Source: Scilla litardierei
Taxonomy: Eukaryota > Streptophyta > Magnoliopsida > Asparagales > Asparagaceae
Direction of reading: 5' to 3'
Length of the DNA: 64,000 nucleotides
NCBI GenBank assembly: GCA_030789695.1
Contig: CM061132.1
Span: 34,620,418-34,684,417, forward strand
A model generated the notes under the pieces. The model was not told the DNA's origin. It did no database searches and saw only the letters and a list, made by a program, of their open reading frames with translations. Below are positions 34,801 through 44,357 of the stretch, piece after piece (position 1 is the stretch's first letter; each line of letters starts with the position of its first letter). Position numbers and translations under genes: made by a program.

Positions 34801-35118
34801 TATGGCACCGGCAGACGAAGACCTGATCGAGGACATTGCCCCAGAGTTCGTGGAGCCTACACTTGATCCTGAAGCTGCAGAGTTTTATTTACTTTACTGT
34901 TGATGTGTGGGTTGTACTGTGTATTTACTTTTCCGCACTTCTTTTCAGAGAGTGTGCTGGTGGTTGTTGTACTTTAATTTGGAATGTAATAACGTCTGTA
35001 CGCTGGTTTTGAGTATTGTGATGCATCTCTGAGGTGTGGCTATGCTGATTTCACTGGTAAACTGCGGAACCTGCAAATAAACCGAATAAGTAACGGGCCC
35101 CGGGAGCGGGTCGTTACA
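31805..35118 (+). repeat. 5' LTR of C (3314 bp)
   Basis: It contains a TATAAA at 32545-32550 followed by a CT-rich stretch and a GC-rich island (32590-33330), then AT-rich sequence homologous to the A LTR. The GC-rich island does not align by eye with that of A, although both flanks do. A segment at 33929-33990 is bounded by tttgcag and gtaagtcac, like a leader exon. Confidence 0.95.
34802..34903 (+). other. Short acidic ORF in the 5' LTR of C (33 codons)
   Basis: The frame runs MAPADEDLIEDIAPEF... to a TGA at 34901 and is Asp/Glu/Pro-rich. It is identical in the 3' LTR (48782-48883). A counterpart with the APEF core is in A, and an acidic frame lies at the same place in B. Coding status is unknown. 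Confidence 0.4.
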
Positions 35119-35150
35119 GGTTTGGTGGCCCACGCAGGTCCGTGCAAAAT
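35119..35150 (+). promoter_or_regulatory. Primer-site region of C
   Basis: ggtttggtggcccacgcagg directly follows the 5' LTR, as in A and (variant) B. The priming tRNA is not assigned. Confidence 0.6.
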
Positions 35151-35342
35151 ACCTCGTGAACAGTATAGTAAAACCAGGATGTATCGTATACGATACTCAA
35201 CTAAGCTGACATCTTTTGTGAATGCAGGTTTGACACTCGAAAGACGGACGGGAACATCTCGGAGAGCCCCAATGGAGTTGACCTACCTAGCCTCAATGGA
35301 GTTGACCTATCCGGCCTTAATAAGAAGTCGTTAACAAAACCT

Positions 35343-35572
35343 AAATTTTGATAGGATTAACTAGTTGTTATTAATAATAAAAAAAATCGTTCTGTATCGG
35401 TGGCACTCATATCAATGATAATCTTCCTTCAATGGACCATGATACCGGTCAATGTGCTTGGCTAAAGTCTGTTGGATCAACCTAGCTAGACTGGGCATAA
35501 GTGATCCTGGCTTAGTCACTTCCCTGGCCGTGTCCGCTGGACCGCAAGGACGTGAATCATGATTATGTTGTG
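35343..35572 (+). other. Module shared by H, A and C (C copy)
   Basis: From ttttgataggattaactagt through cttcaatggaccatgat, ggtcaatgtgcttggctaa, atcctggcttagtcacttc and ctggaccgcaaggacgtg to aatcatgatta, it is collinear with H 14735-14962 and A complement 22771-22936. The upstream part (taggattaa-tagttgtta) is shared with H only. Confidence 0.8.
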
Positions 35573-35672
35573 TCATCGATCTTCTCCACTACCAACCTTC
35601 CTTTATCTTGATGTCCCTTCAATTAACCTTCTTAGAATCTTCTATCTCTAGTTTACTTGAACCCTAGCTACG

Positions 35673-35691
35673 TTTATTTTAAGGAGGGTAG
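35673..35691 (+). promoter_or_regulatory. Second, internal polypurine-like tract of C
   Basis: tttattttaaggagggtag duplicates the terminal tract (45763-45784). It is followed by gcgttctaattttcgatca, which is also conserved after the internal tract of A. It could act as a central polypurine tract or be a relic of recombination. Confidence 0.6.
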
Positions 35692-36235
35692 CGTTCTAAT
35701 TTTCGATCATCAGAAGTTCAGACTCCTCAACTGAAGCAGATCGAAGGACGTTCAGAAGTATTCGAGGATGATGCTGGAGATTTTGAGACGAGGCAAACGT
35801 AGTGTGTACGTATAGGCAGTTACGTTTTTTGAACTCGTATTTCTTTCTACCCTACTTTCATCTTGTACCCAAATTTTTTTCATGTATATGAATTTTCCCC
35901 ACCTACCACCTCCCCTCATTATTGCACTTGTCCTCTTCCTTGCCTCGAGCCCCGTTCCCGCCTACCCTACACTACCTACCCGTGACTTTCAGCTCCCCCC
36001 TCGTTATTTCCTTTGTCCGTTTCCCCACCTCGATCCCCGTTCATGCCTAACACCGACGACTTTTGATGCCCCCCTTCTCTTTTTAACCCCTCTTCTCCTT
36101 CCTTCCCAAGCCACCCCGTGGTTCCCTTTTCGCTCAGACATCGCCCCTCCTCCTCCCGGCCTCTTCCCCAAGCGAGCTCGTCATCTCACCCGAAGCCCCG
36201 CCAGCTTCCGCTCCACTCCATTGAAAGACCCTGCC

Positions 36236-36799
36236 ATGGATCGTCAACCAGCCGCAGCCCTTGCCGCCGTGGACCCGCAACCACCAATGGCCCTTCGACG
36301 TTCTGTTTTGGGATTTTTGGCCTTGGCGACAACCCTCGTCGCCACCCTCGCTACCGTCACTTGGCTGAGATCTTGGGAAACCGTGATCGTTGGGCTTAGC
36401 TTGAGCTCTCTGCCCTGGGTCTCACCCCGGTTGAGGTCCCGTTTAGGTTTCCTCTTGCGTCTACTCCTTTTGGTGTGCGGGAAAGCGTGTTTTTGGTTGT
36501 TCATTTGTTGGGTAATGTTGGGTGTTGCGGATGTCAAGTATTGGTCTACGGAAGGAGTGATGGCGATGCTTATTGGCATGATATTGGCCTTAGGTGTTGA
36601 AGTTGGATGTAGGCCTTGTGCTTGGCTCTGGATGAGAGCTTGGATCTTGCCTTATTGTGGGATAGTATGGAGACTGACGGAAGGAATGCTAGCAGGGAGT
36701 ACTGACTTAGGATGTTGGCCTTGTACTCACCTTTGGGCGGTGATTTGGACGTTAGCATGTGGTTGGGCATTATGGAAATTGATGGTGTTGGTACCCGTG
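36236..36799 (+). pseudogene. Hydrophobic multi-membrane-segment ORF carried by C (last codons cut off by D)
   Basis: The frame can start at ATG 36236 (or 36287, MALRRSVLGFLALATTL) and runs open to 36799. The final codons, gat tag, lie beyond element D at 45309-45314. The product is about 172 to 189 residues with likely membrane segments at VLGFLALATTL, VIVGLSLSSLPWV, LLLLVCGKACFWLFICWVML, MLIGMILALGV and a Trp/Cys-rich C-terminus. Open frame continues upstream to 35882 through a CT-rich, probably untranslated leader. I recognise no family. A carries a frameshifted copy. The open frame and conserved layout suggest a captured gene, but the ratio of changes (see A) gives no support for selection. 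Confidence 0.45.
36795..36799. repeat. Target-site duplication of element D (left copy)
   Basis: CCGTG at 36795-36799 is repeated at 45304-45308. Element A shows the unduplicated site as ggtacccatggattag. Confidence 0.92.
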
Positions 36800-37745
36800 T
36801 GTTACGCCTATTTGACCGAGACCCATAAAGCACGAGCCCAAGAGCCCATCTGCATCCTCAAAGCCCATTCGACAAAGGCCCTACAAGGGACCTTCTCGAA
36901 ACGTCGATCCGACCCGGCCCCAATAACCCGTTGGTCGCTCGCCCACTCCTACGAAAACCGCTCCCCCGGACACGCGACCACTAAATGGCGATAATGGGGA
37001 GGTGCTGGCATGGCGGAGAGGGCGGCGGCGAGGGGGGACGGATGGGGCACGATCGATGGCGGGCGTGGGACGTGGGCCAGAGCCAATCACGCTGGGAGCT
37101 CTACAAAAGGGTCAGGAAGACGACGAAGAAAAGGACGGCGTCTCAGGTAACAAAACCTAAGGTACTCCATCAACGACCTCGTTCCCCCAATTCATCTCCT
37201 TCCTCCCCCGCTCGCACCGAGAGACGCCGTTACGATCTCCTCACGAGTCGAACCGTCTCCGCCGGGCCTCCTTTCTCAGATCTCTATCTGACTTAGGCAT
37301 CGGAGGGGATTTGGCCGGAACCAAGGTCCGGCCCCCTGACGAGCATTCTCGTCTACGCAGGTGGACAGCTGATCAACGGGCTGAGGCTACCCCTCGCCCC
37401 TCTCCGACCACTCGATCAACTGGACAGTGAGGCTTCCCCTCACCGTCAGCCTAAAGAGGCCGAGCACGCCCTACCGAGGCCGAGCGTCTTAGTCGGGTCC
37501 GAGACTCTCCCTCGCCACCCACCGGCCGTGCATCTACCCGGGCGACTGAGGCTACCCCTCGTCCCCCTTCCAGCCGAGGCCGAGCACGTCAGTCCGAGGC
37601 CGAGCGTCTCAACCAGGGCCGAGGCTTCCCCTCGACCCTTCTGCACCGATTCGAAGCCCCCCAAGGGACCCCAAGCGGGCCCCTTGACCACGTTGACCGG
37701 GTTCTCCACGGTCAACGCTTTGTAGTGAGAAAACACTCTGAAACA
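36800..37745 (+). repeat. 5' LTR of D
   Basis: 946 bp, GC-rich, with repeated ccgaggc/gagcacg words in its second half. No convincing TATA box is seen. Confidence 0.95.
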
Positions 37746-40700
37746 TCTGGCGCCGTCTGTGGGAACGAAAACTGTCCCACGAAGAAACAAACCACATCTG
37801 CGATGACGCGGCCTCCCTCCTCTCGACGAAAGAAGGGCAAGGCCCCGACGCGGGGCGACAGGGCCCGCCATCGTGGCCAAGAATGGACACTGGACCGACG
37901 CGAGGAGAGTCACGAGGATAGGGCCGGGAGGCCCTCCCCTTCCCAACCGGTCGGGAGACCGAGTGCGCCCGTAACGGCGCGCAGCTCGGACGTGGATTTG
38001 GTGGTATCAGTAGTCATAGACACTACCTTGGTACGACGGCTGCTCGTCGACACCGGCAGCTCCTGTGACGTCCTGTTTATGTCAACCCTGGAGAAGATGG
38101 GTCGGCGGAAAGAAGACTTGCGACCTCGCCCGGGTCCCGTGGTCGGATTCACGGGTCACTCCACCCCCATCATCGGCACCATCCATCTCCCGGTAATGCT
38201 CGGAGACACACCAGACCCAGTGACCCTGGCGGTGGAATTCATCGTATTGGGGATTGGGTCGGAATACAATGGGATCATCAGCCGACCCCTGCTCAACGCC
38301 GTCGGCGCGGTGGTCTCGACCCTCCATCGGACCATCAAGTTCCGAACGCCGGGGGGGATGGGGCAAGTCGAAGGCGACGCGGGGAGACCGAATACCTGCT
38401 ATCAACTGGCGGAGGAAGGTCCCGAGGGTCGTCTAGCTAACCGGATGGCCGCGCTTGACTTAAGGAGCGGGCCTAGGCCCACCCCTGCGGAGGAGCAGGA
38501 GCAAATCCCGGTCACGGACACCGATGGCCGGTTCGTCTCGATCGGGAGATGGCTGAGCCCGGACCTGAGGGATCAGCTGATCGAATGCCTGGAGGCGAAC
38601 CTGGACATCTTCGCCTGGTCACCTGAAGACATGCCCGGCGTGGACCCCCAGGTGATCGTCCACCAGATCAACGCCGACCCCAACTTCAAACCGGTCAGGC
38701 AGAAGAAGCGTAACCTGGGCGGCGAGAAGATGAAGGCAGCCTCCGAGGAAGTGGAGCGTCTCCTCGATGTCGGCTTCATACGAGAAGTCTGGTACCCGGA
38801 GTGGCTGTCAAACGTGGTGATGGTCAAAAAACCCAACGGGAAGTGGCGAATGTGCGTGGACTTCAGTGACCTCAACAAGGCCTGCCCCAAGGACAGCTAC
38901 CCCCTGCCGCGCATCGACCACCTGGTGGACAACGCCTCGGGGTATGAGATGCTAAGCTTCATGGACGCTTACTCCGGGTACAATCAAGTCCAGATGGACC
39001 CCCGGGACGAAGAGATGACAGCCTTCACGACGGACCGGGGAACCTACTGCTACAAGAAGATGCCCTTTGGCTTGAAGAACGCGGGGGCCACCTACCAGAG
39101 AATGGTCAACAAGGTGTTCAGCTCCCAGATCGGGAGGAACCTAGAAGTCTACGTCGACGACATGCTTGTCAAGTCAAGGCGACCGGAAGACCACATCGTC
39201 GACTTGCGGGAGACCTTCGAGCGGTTGCGGCGACACCACATTCGGCTCAACCCCGCGAAGTGCACGTTCGGGGTAAGATCTGGCAAATTCTTGGGATTTA
39301 TGATAACTAACCGTGGTATTGAAGCTAATCCCGACAAGATCGAGGCGCTGGTCAACATGCGCGAGCCGACGATGATCAAGGAGCTACAGAGGCTGAACGG
39401 GCGCATCGCAGCCCTGGGGCGGTTCCTTTCCAAATCGGCGGAAAGATCGCTTCCCTTCTTCAAGGTCCTGATGAAAGCAATCGCGGAACCTCCGAGCAAT
39501 AGGAAGACGATACTCTGGGACAAAGACTCCTCCCGGGCGTTCGGGGACCTCAAAGAGTATCTCCGCAGCCCCCCTCTCCTGTCCATACCCCGGGAAGGGG
39601 AGTCGCTGAGCCTTTACCTGGCGTGCGCGGAGGAAGCTGTAAGTTCGGTGCTGATCCGGGAAGACGGCGGGGTGCAATGGCCGGTATATTACACGAGCCA
39701 GATCTTGAAGGGGGCGGAGGTGCGATACTCGCCCATGGAGAAACTGGCGTACGCCCTCGTCCTCTCAGCACGAAGGCTCCGACCCTATTTCCAGGCCCAC
39801 ACCATACTGATCCTAACCGACTCGCAGCTGGAGCAGAACCTCAAGAGATTCGATCGAATGGGAAGGATGCTAAACTGGGGAGTGGAACTGAGCGAGTTCG
39901 ACCTCCGATTCAAACCGCGCACGGCCATCAAAGGACAGGCCCTAGCCGACTTCATCGCCGAGTGCACGACGGAAGGAAACGGCCCCCCAGAGGGAGAAGA
40001 CCCAGGGACGGTAACTGCTCCACCCCTGTCCTTCCTTTCGGCTGACCACTTCCAGCTAGAGGATCCAGGAGCGTGGATAGTTCATGTGGATGGGTCGGCT
40101 ACACAGTCAGGAGGCGGGGCCGGGATTGCGATCCGATCTCCGGAGGGGAACATTGTGGAATACGCGTTGCGGTTTGAGTTCCCGGCCACGAACAACGTGG
40201 CGGAGTACGAAGCTGTGATCAACGGCCTGAGGCTGGCCCTGGAGCTCGGGGCCGAGACCGTCCGCCTCCTGAGCGACTCGAAGCTCATTGTCAACCAACT
40301 CTTAGGGAGCTACGAGGCACGGGAGGAGGCGATGCAGAGATATCTCCCAGTCGCCAGAGCGGCGATGTCCAAATTCAAAGACGTGGAGGTCTTACACCTC
40401 CCACGGTCAGAGAATGCGCGGGCCGATGCGTTGTCAAAGCTGGCCTCGTCCTCGCCAAAGGAACTGGGCCGCACCATCTACGTAGAGACCCTGCCGTCCC
40501 CCAGCACGATGGAGCACGAGGTGATGGCGATCGACCAAGAGCCCGCCTGGATGGACCCGATCATCCGATACCTCACCCACGGAGAGGTGCCGGCCGATAG
40601 GGACGAACGCCGAACCCTGGAGAGAAAAGCACTCCGATACATGATCCATGAGGGGACGCTCTACCGGAGACGCTGGACCAAGACGGACATCCTCCCATAC

Positions 40701-41795
40701 CTGAAGTGCATCGGACCACAAGAAGCTGACTACGTCCTACGGGAGGTTCATGACGGGATCTGCGGGAATCACCACGGGGGCAAGATAGTCGCGCAGAAGA
40801 TCTTAAGGCAGGGGTACTACTGGCCGACCTTGGCCAAAGATGCTACAAGCTACGTCCAGAAATGCCAAGAATGCCAGAGGTACGCCCACCACATTTCGAC
40901 TCCTCCGTCAGAGCTCATCCCTATCGTGAGCCCCCTCCCCTTTGCGAAATGGGGGCTCGACATCCTCGGACCGTTCAAACCAGGACGAGGGCAGCGGAAG
41001 CACCTGATCGTGGCAGTGGACTACTTCACCAAATGGATCGAGGCCGAGCCGTTGGCAACCATCACGTGGAAGAAAGCGAAAAGCTTCGTGTGGAATTCCA
41101 TCATTTCCCGATTCGGAATACCACGGGCCATCGTCACAGACAACGGGAAGCAGTTCGATTCTGCAGGGTTTAAAGATTTTTGCGAGGAATGGGGAATCAA
41201 GCTCCTCTTTGCCTCGGTAGCACACCCCCAGACCAACGGGATGGCAGAAGCGGCCAACAAGTGTATCATAGAGCCCCTCCGGAAGAAAGTGAAGGACGCC
41301 GAAGGGAACTGGCCGGAAGAGCTCCCCGGGATACTCTGGTCATACCGGACGACCCACAAGGAGGCTACTGGCGAGACCCCCTTCATGCTCACCTACGGGG
41401 CCGAGGCGGTGGTACCGGTCGAATTGGGTGAAGAATCTCTTCGCCTCAAATACTTTGACGAAGACCGGAACTCGCAGGGCCAAGGGCTCAGCCTGGAGCT
41501 CCTCGACGAGCGACGGGAGCAGTCACTGGCCACCATCGTCCGCCAAAAGCAGAAGGTGGCCCGATACTACAACGCTCGGGTGCGGGGGAGAAGCTTCCAC
41601 CTCGGGGACCTGGTCCTCCGGAAAGCAGGCTTCACCACTGATACCGCTCGCAAAGGGAAGCTCGCGGCTAGATGGGAGGGACCCTACAAATTCGTCGAGG
41701 TCCTCGGACCCGCAGCCTACCGACTAGCCGACATGGAAGGGAGAGTTCTCACTCACACTTGGAATGCGGAACATTTACGCAAATACTTTCAATAG
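37725..41795 (+). CDS. pol: Pol polyprotein of D (intact frame, 1356 codons)
   Basis: It carries protease (LLVDTGSSCDVLF, residues about 105-117), reverse transcriptase (about 330-520, with MDAYSGYNQ and YVDDMLVKS near 475), Ty3-type RNase H (about 620-750), an additional RNase H (about 783-910, WIVHVDGSATQSGG and SDSKLIVNQL) and integrase (zinc finger HDGICGNHHGG to CQECQRY near 1008-1050; catalytic core near 1076, 1138 and 1174). The frame is uninterrupted. The first ATG lies inside the LTR, so the ATG at 37803 (MTRPPSSRRKK) is the likelier start. The Lys/Arg-rich N-terminus is all that precedes the protease; no gag domain or zinc knuckle is seen. It could supply enzymes only if gag came from another copy. 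Confidence 0.9.
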   Translation: MRKHSETSGAVCGNENCPTKKQTTSAMTRPPSSRRKKGKAPTRGDRARHRGQEWTLDRREESHEDRAGRPSPSQPVGRPSAPVTARSSDVDLVVSVVIDTTLVRRLLVDTGSSCDVLFMSTLEKMGRRKEDLRPRPGPVVGFTGHSTPIIGTIHLPVMLGDTPDPVTLAVEFIVLGIGSEYNGIISRPLLNAVGAVVSTLHRTIKFRTPGGMGQVEGDAGRPNTCYQLAEEGPEGRLANRMAALDLRSGPRPTPAEEQEQIPVTDTDGRFVSIGRWLSPDLRDQLIECLEANLDIFAWSPEDMPGVDPQVIVHQINADPNFKPVRQKKRNLGGEKMKAASEEVERLLDVGFIREVWYPEWLSNVVMVKKPNGKWRMCVDFSDLNKACPKDSYPLPRIDHLVDNASGYEMLSFMDAYSGYNQVQMDPRDEEMTAFTTDRGTYCYKKMPFGLKNAGATYQRMVNKVFSSQIGRNLEVYVDDMLVKSRRPEDHIVDLRETFERLRRHHIRLNPAKCTFGVRSGKFLGFMITNRGIEANPDKIEALVNMREPTMIKELQRLNGRIAALGRFLSKSAERSLPFFKVLMKAIAEPPSNRKTILWDKDSSRAFGDLKEYLRSPPLLSIPREGESLSLYLACAEEAVSSVLIREDGGVQWPVYYTSQILKGAEVRYSPMEKLAYALVLSARRLRPYFQAHTILILTDSQLEQNLKRFDRMGRMLNWGVELSEFDLRFKPRTAIKGQALADFIAECTTEGNGPPEGEDPGTVTAPPLSFLSADHFQLEDPGAWIVHVDGSATQSGGGAGIAIRSPEGNIVEYALRFEFPATNNVAEYEAVINGLRLALELGAETVRLLSDSKLIVNQLLGSYEAREEAMQRYLPVARAAMSKFKDVEVLHLPRSENARADALSKLASSSPKELGRTIYVETLPSPSTMEHEVMAIDQEPAWMDPIIRYLTHGEVPADRDERRTLERKALRYMIHEGTLYRRRWTKTDILPYLKCIGPQEADYVLREVHDGICGNHHGGKIVAQKILRQGYYWPTLAKDATSYVQKCQECQRYAHHISTPPSELIPIVSPLPFAKWGLDILGPFKPGRGQRKHLIVAVDYFTKWIEAEPLATITWKKAKSFVWNSIISRFGIPRAIVTDNGKQFDSAGFKDFCEEWGIKLLFASVAHPQTNGMAEAANKCIIEPLRKKVKDAEGNWPEELPGILWSYRTTHKEATGETPFMLTYGAEAVVPVELGEESLRLKYFDEDRNSQGQGLSLELLDERREQSLATIVRQKQKVARYYNARVRGRSFHLGDLVLRKAGFTTDTARKGKLAARWEGPYKFVEVLGPAAYRLADMEGRVLTHTWNAEHLRKYFQ
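37748..37768 (+). promoter_or_regulatory. Primer-binding site of D
   Basis: TGGCGCCGTCTGTGGGAACG starts two bases after the LTR. It resembles the tRNA-Asp/Arg-type sites common in Tat and Athila elements. E has a decayed form at 56162-56183. Confidence 0.75.
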
Positions 41796-41903
41796 ATGTA
41801 TCACTTCCTATGAAATAAATTTGTTTTAAATTCATTCCTTTCCAGATAAAGCAAAAAGGTATACAGAGGGATACACGAAGAGGTCGAGGGGCATTCCCCT
41901 CCC

Positions 41904-42614
41904 TCATTTTTCTCCGGGGGCACCGGGGGAGCCACAGGCTGGCAGCTCACTAGGGTCTCCCCCCTCACTCCGTTCGGCGTCAGAGTACATCCGGAGTTTC
42001 TCGAAGTTAATCCCCGAGAGCGGGAACTTCTCTTGGATCTCGGACTGGCACCGGGCGAAGCCCTTCTCGTACGCCTTCGATAAGGCGGTCTCCACAAAGG
42101 AGGTGGCATACTCCGCCACGGCATCCTGAGCGATGCGGGTCGGATCTACCTCCTCGAGCCCACGCAGCCGGGCCTCTAAGGTCTCGACCTGGCGTTGGTG
42201 CTCCGCCCTCTCCTTCTCGATCTCCCGGGATTTCTCCACGAGTTGGGCTGCAAGGGCCCTCGCCTGCTCCTCCGCCGCATCTAGACGATCGGAGAGCTCC
42301 GAGGCTTCGGAGGCAACAGCCGGGTCGGGGATCTGCTTGACTCCTCCAGGCGCGCCGACATCTTTTGAAAGAGAGGCGAGCCGCGTCTCGGCCTCTGACT
42401 TCGCGGCCAGTGCCACGGCTCTCTCCCGATCCGCCACCTCCAGGGCAGAGGACAGCTCGGTTATTCAGGAGTTCAGGGACTGGACCCGCGCTTCCTCCAA
42501 CTGACTAGCTTCCTCCTCCTCCTCGCCAGGGACCTCAGGGCCTGGCCCGGCCACTGATTTGGCTTTGGGAAGAGCCGTGAATTGGCGCCTCATCGAGAGG
42601 CCCACCGAGGACAA
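41904..42614 (-). pseudogene. Extra ORF of D, exon 2: coiled coil (one stop codon)
   Basis: After the predicted acceptor, the minus-strand frame starts at 42614 in phase with exon 1 and reads an acidic EEEEEASQLEEARVQSL segment. It then meets a TGA at 42467-42465 and continues as a long Ala/Glu/Arg-rich coiled coil (ADRERAVALAAKSEAETRL; EQARALAAQLVEKSREIEK). The C-terminus (FARCQSEIQEKFPLSG) reads to the stop near 41904. The architecture fits the extra ORF of Tat-lineage elements. The TGA means this copy would end early. Confidence 0.6.
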
Positions 42615-42684
42615 CTGTGCCAAAGCAACGAAGTAAGACGGCAAAAGCAGCTGGAGAACGGGGGGACAAGCAGAGACACACTAC
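42615..42684 (-). other. Predicted intron in the antisense extra ORF of D (70 nt)
   Basis: On the minus strand, CAACAG|GTAGTG at 42684 and a pyrimidine-rich tract ending TTTGGCACAG|TTGTCC at 42615 give canonical borders. Removal links the N-terminal domain frame to the coiled-coil frame in phase. Without splicing the frame runs out of register and stops near 42535. Confidence 0.65.
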
Positions 42685-44046
42685 CTGTTGACCAGCCTGG
42701 ATCACGAAGGTAGCCAAGCAATCTCCTCTGACTCCGTCCAACACCGCCTGGTCGGGAGGGAGACAACAGTTCTCGGCCACTCGAGCGGCGGCTCCACGGC
42801 TCGAGAACACCGACTCCTTCTCCCCCACTGGAAAGCGTGGACAAAGAAGACCCTCTCCTGACGAAGGGAACTCGCCAGGAGCGGAGCGGAACGCCCCAAG
42901 ATATCGACTGTAAGCATCAGGGAGAGAGCCGTCCGGGAGAGGTGAAGGGCCGGCCCACGGCCAGGCAACCTCAACGGGAGCAGGATGAGGTCGGTCGGCA
43001 GTCGGCTGGACGTCGACCCCCTCGACCCCCTCACAGAGCCTCTTGGGAGACCCCTGCAAGGGGAGAGAGGGAGACGACATCTTCTTTCGCTTCGAACCTT
43101 CGGACGCGGTCACCACCCGCTGCTTCTTCCGGACCGCCAACACATGGTCCCTTCTGCGCGGATCCGGGTTTGGGACCTGCACAAGAGCGCTGGCAGGAGA
43201 AGAACCGAGAGGGAACCCACCTGCACTCAAAGAAGAAATGAGAGACAGAGCAGAACCCGGGCGACTCCGAGGGGCGAACGTTCGGAGCAGCTTACCTAGG
43301 GGCCACACCGTCTTACGTAAATTGTGGTCACTAAAGAGGAAGTCGATCGAGCGCTCCCTCGTAGGAATTGCCAGCATGTCCCTCGCCGTCTGCTGCTCAG
43401 CGACCGTCGGCTCACCCAGGTTAAGAACAACGGCACCGGCCGCCACCCACCGAGCCGGGAAGGGTACACTCGTGGGGAACGTGACGAACACGTATTCCCC
43501 CTTCCAGCGTTTCAGAGAGCTCGGCAACCCCAGCACCAGGGACATCTTCAGGCGGGCGCTGATGTAAATCCACGCCCCCGATTGGTGGAGGCTCAGGCGG
43601 TAGAACTGGGCAAAGAGGCGGAGAGAGGGCACCACACCCTTCAGCATGCAGACGACAACGAACCCGACGAGGATCCCGACGGCGTTGGGACAGAATTGAC
43701 ACAAGCACACATTGTGGGCCTGAAGGAACTCAACGATAAAAGGATGAAGCGGGAAACGGAGCCCGAAGTGGAAGCACTTCTCATATATTCCGACCTCATT
43801 AGGACCAGGAGAGCAGATCCGCTCGTCAGCCCCAGGGGCACGAGCCGAGTAGGGTGGAAGCAGGTAGGAGGAGCGCATGCTCCCGATGGCGGTGGCACAG
43901 ATCGACGAAGGCCACACCAAGACCTCAGAAGGAACCCCTGAAAGATCATCCCCGTGCTGACTAATCGCCGAAGGAGTGCCACCCGCCAGACCCGGAGCCG
44001 CATCGCGCTCCGACCGAACCGAACCCGTAGCAGAGGAAGACGACAT
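42685..44046 (-). CDS. Extra ORF of D, exon 1: Transposase_28-like domain, antisense to the element
   Basis: The ATG at 44046 (MSSSSATGSV) lies about 310 bp inside the 3' LTR, and the frame runs back into the element on the minus strand. Around residues 85-190 it has VGIYEKCFHFGLRFPLHPF, then FCPNAVGILVGFVVVCMLKG. This pattern is typical of the plant gypsy-type Transposase_28 family (PF04195) and related extra ORFs. A Ser/Pro/Lys-rich linker follows (RRDHVLAVRKKQRVV, GSKRKKMSSPSLPL), possibly a nuclear signal. Its function is not established in any element. The plus-strand homologue at 57557-58990 has the same layout. Confidence 0.75.
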
Positions 44047-44342
44047 GGGGCAGAGATCAGACAGAAGGGGGAACAGCGCAAAGAAGAAAGACGATGGGAT
44101 GGCGGCTCACGAATCCCTCGGCTTCTCCACTTAAGACGACTCCGCGAGCGGCAGGGATAAGCTTGCCGCTACACGTGGCAACATCTGAAGGCCGACAGCG
44201 CTTCGGAACCCGCGCCTTAAAAACATCGAACGGGCTAACTCATGATGACGACTAATAAATGAGTCGGCATCGACTGGAGAGTCTGTCAAAATCGGCAGAG
44301 GTCACATCGGCCGATCCGAACCGGCCGAGGCCGATCAACCCG

Positions 44343-44357
44343 ACCGATGGGGGCAAT
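44343..44357 (+). promoter_or_regulatory. Polypurine tract of D
   Basis: accgatgggggcaat directly precedes the 3' LTR start TGTTACG. Confidence 0.8.

Noticed and set aside
35882..36235. N-terminal extension of the hydrophobic ORF in C
   Set aside because: It is a CT-rich Pro/Ser/Leu stretch that looks like untranslated leader, and element A does not keep the frame there.
37446..37946. Open frames in the D LTRs (also 45004-45294)
   Set aside because: They are GC-rich LTR sequence, without start context or any known domain. The D LTRs duplicate them.
43043..43941. Plus-strand frames opposite the D extra ORF
   Set aside because: They are shadow frames of the minus-strand Transposase_28-like domain, which has the recognisable motifs.
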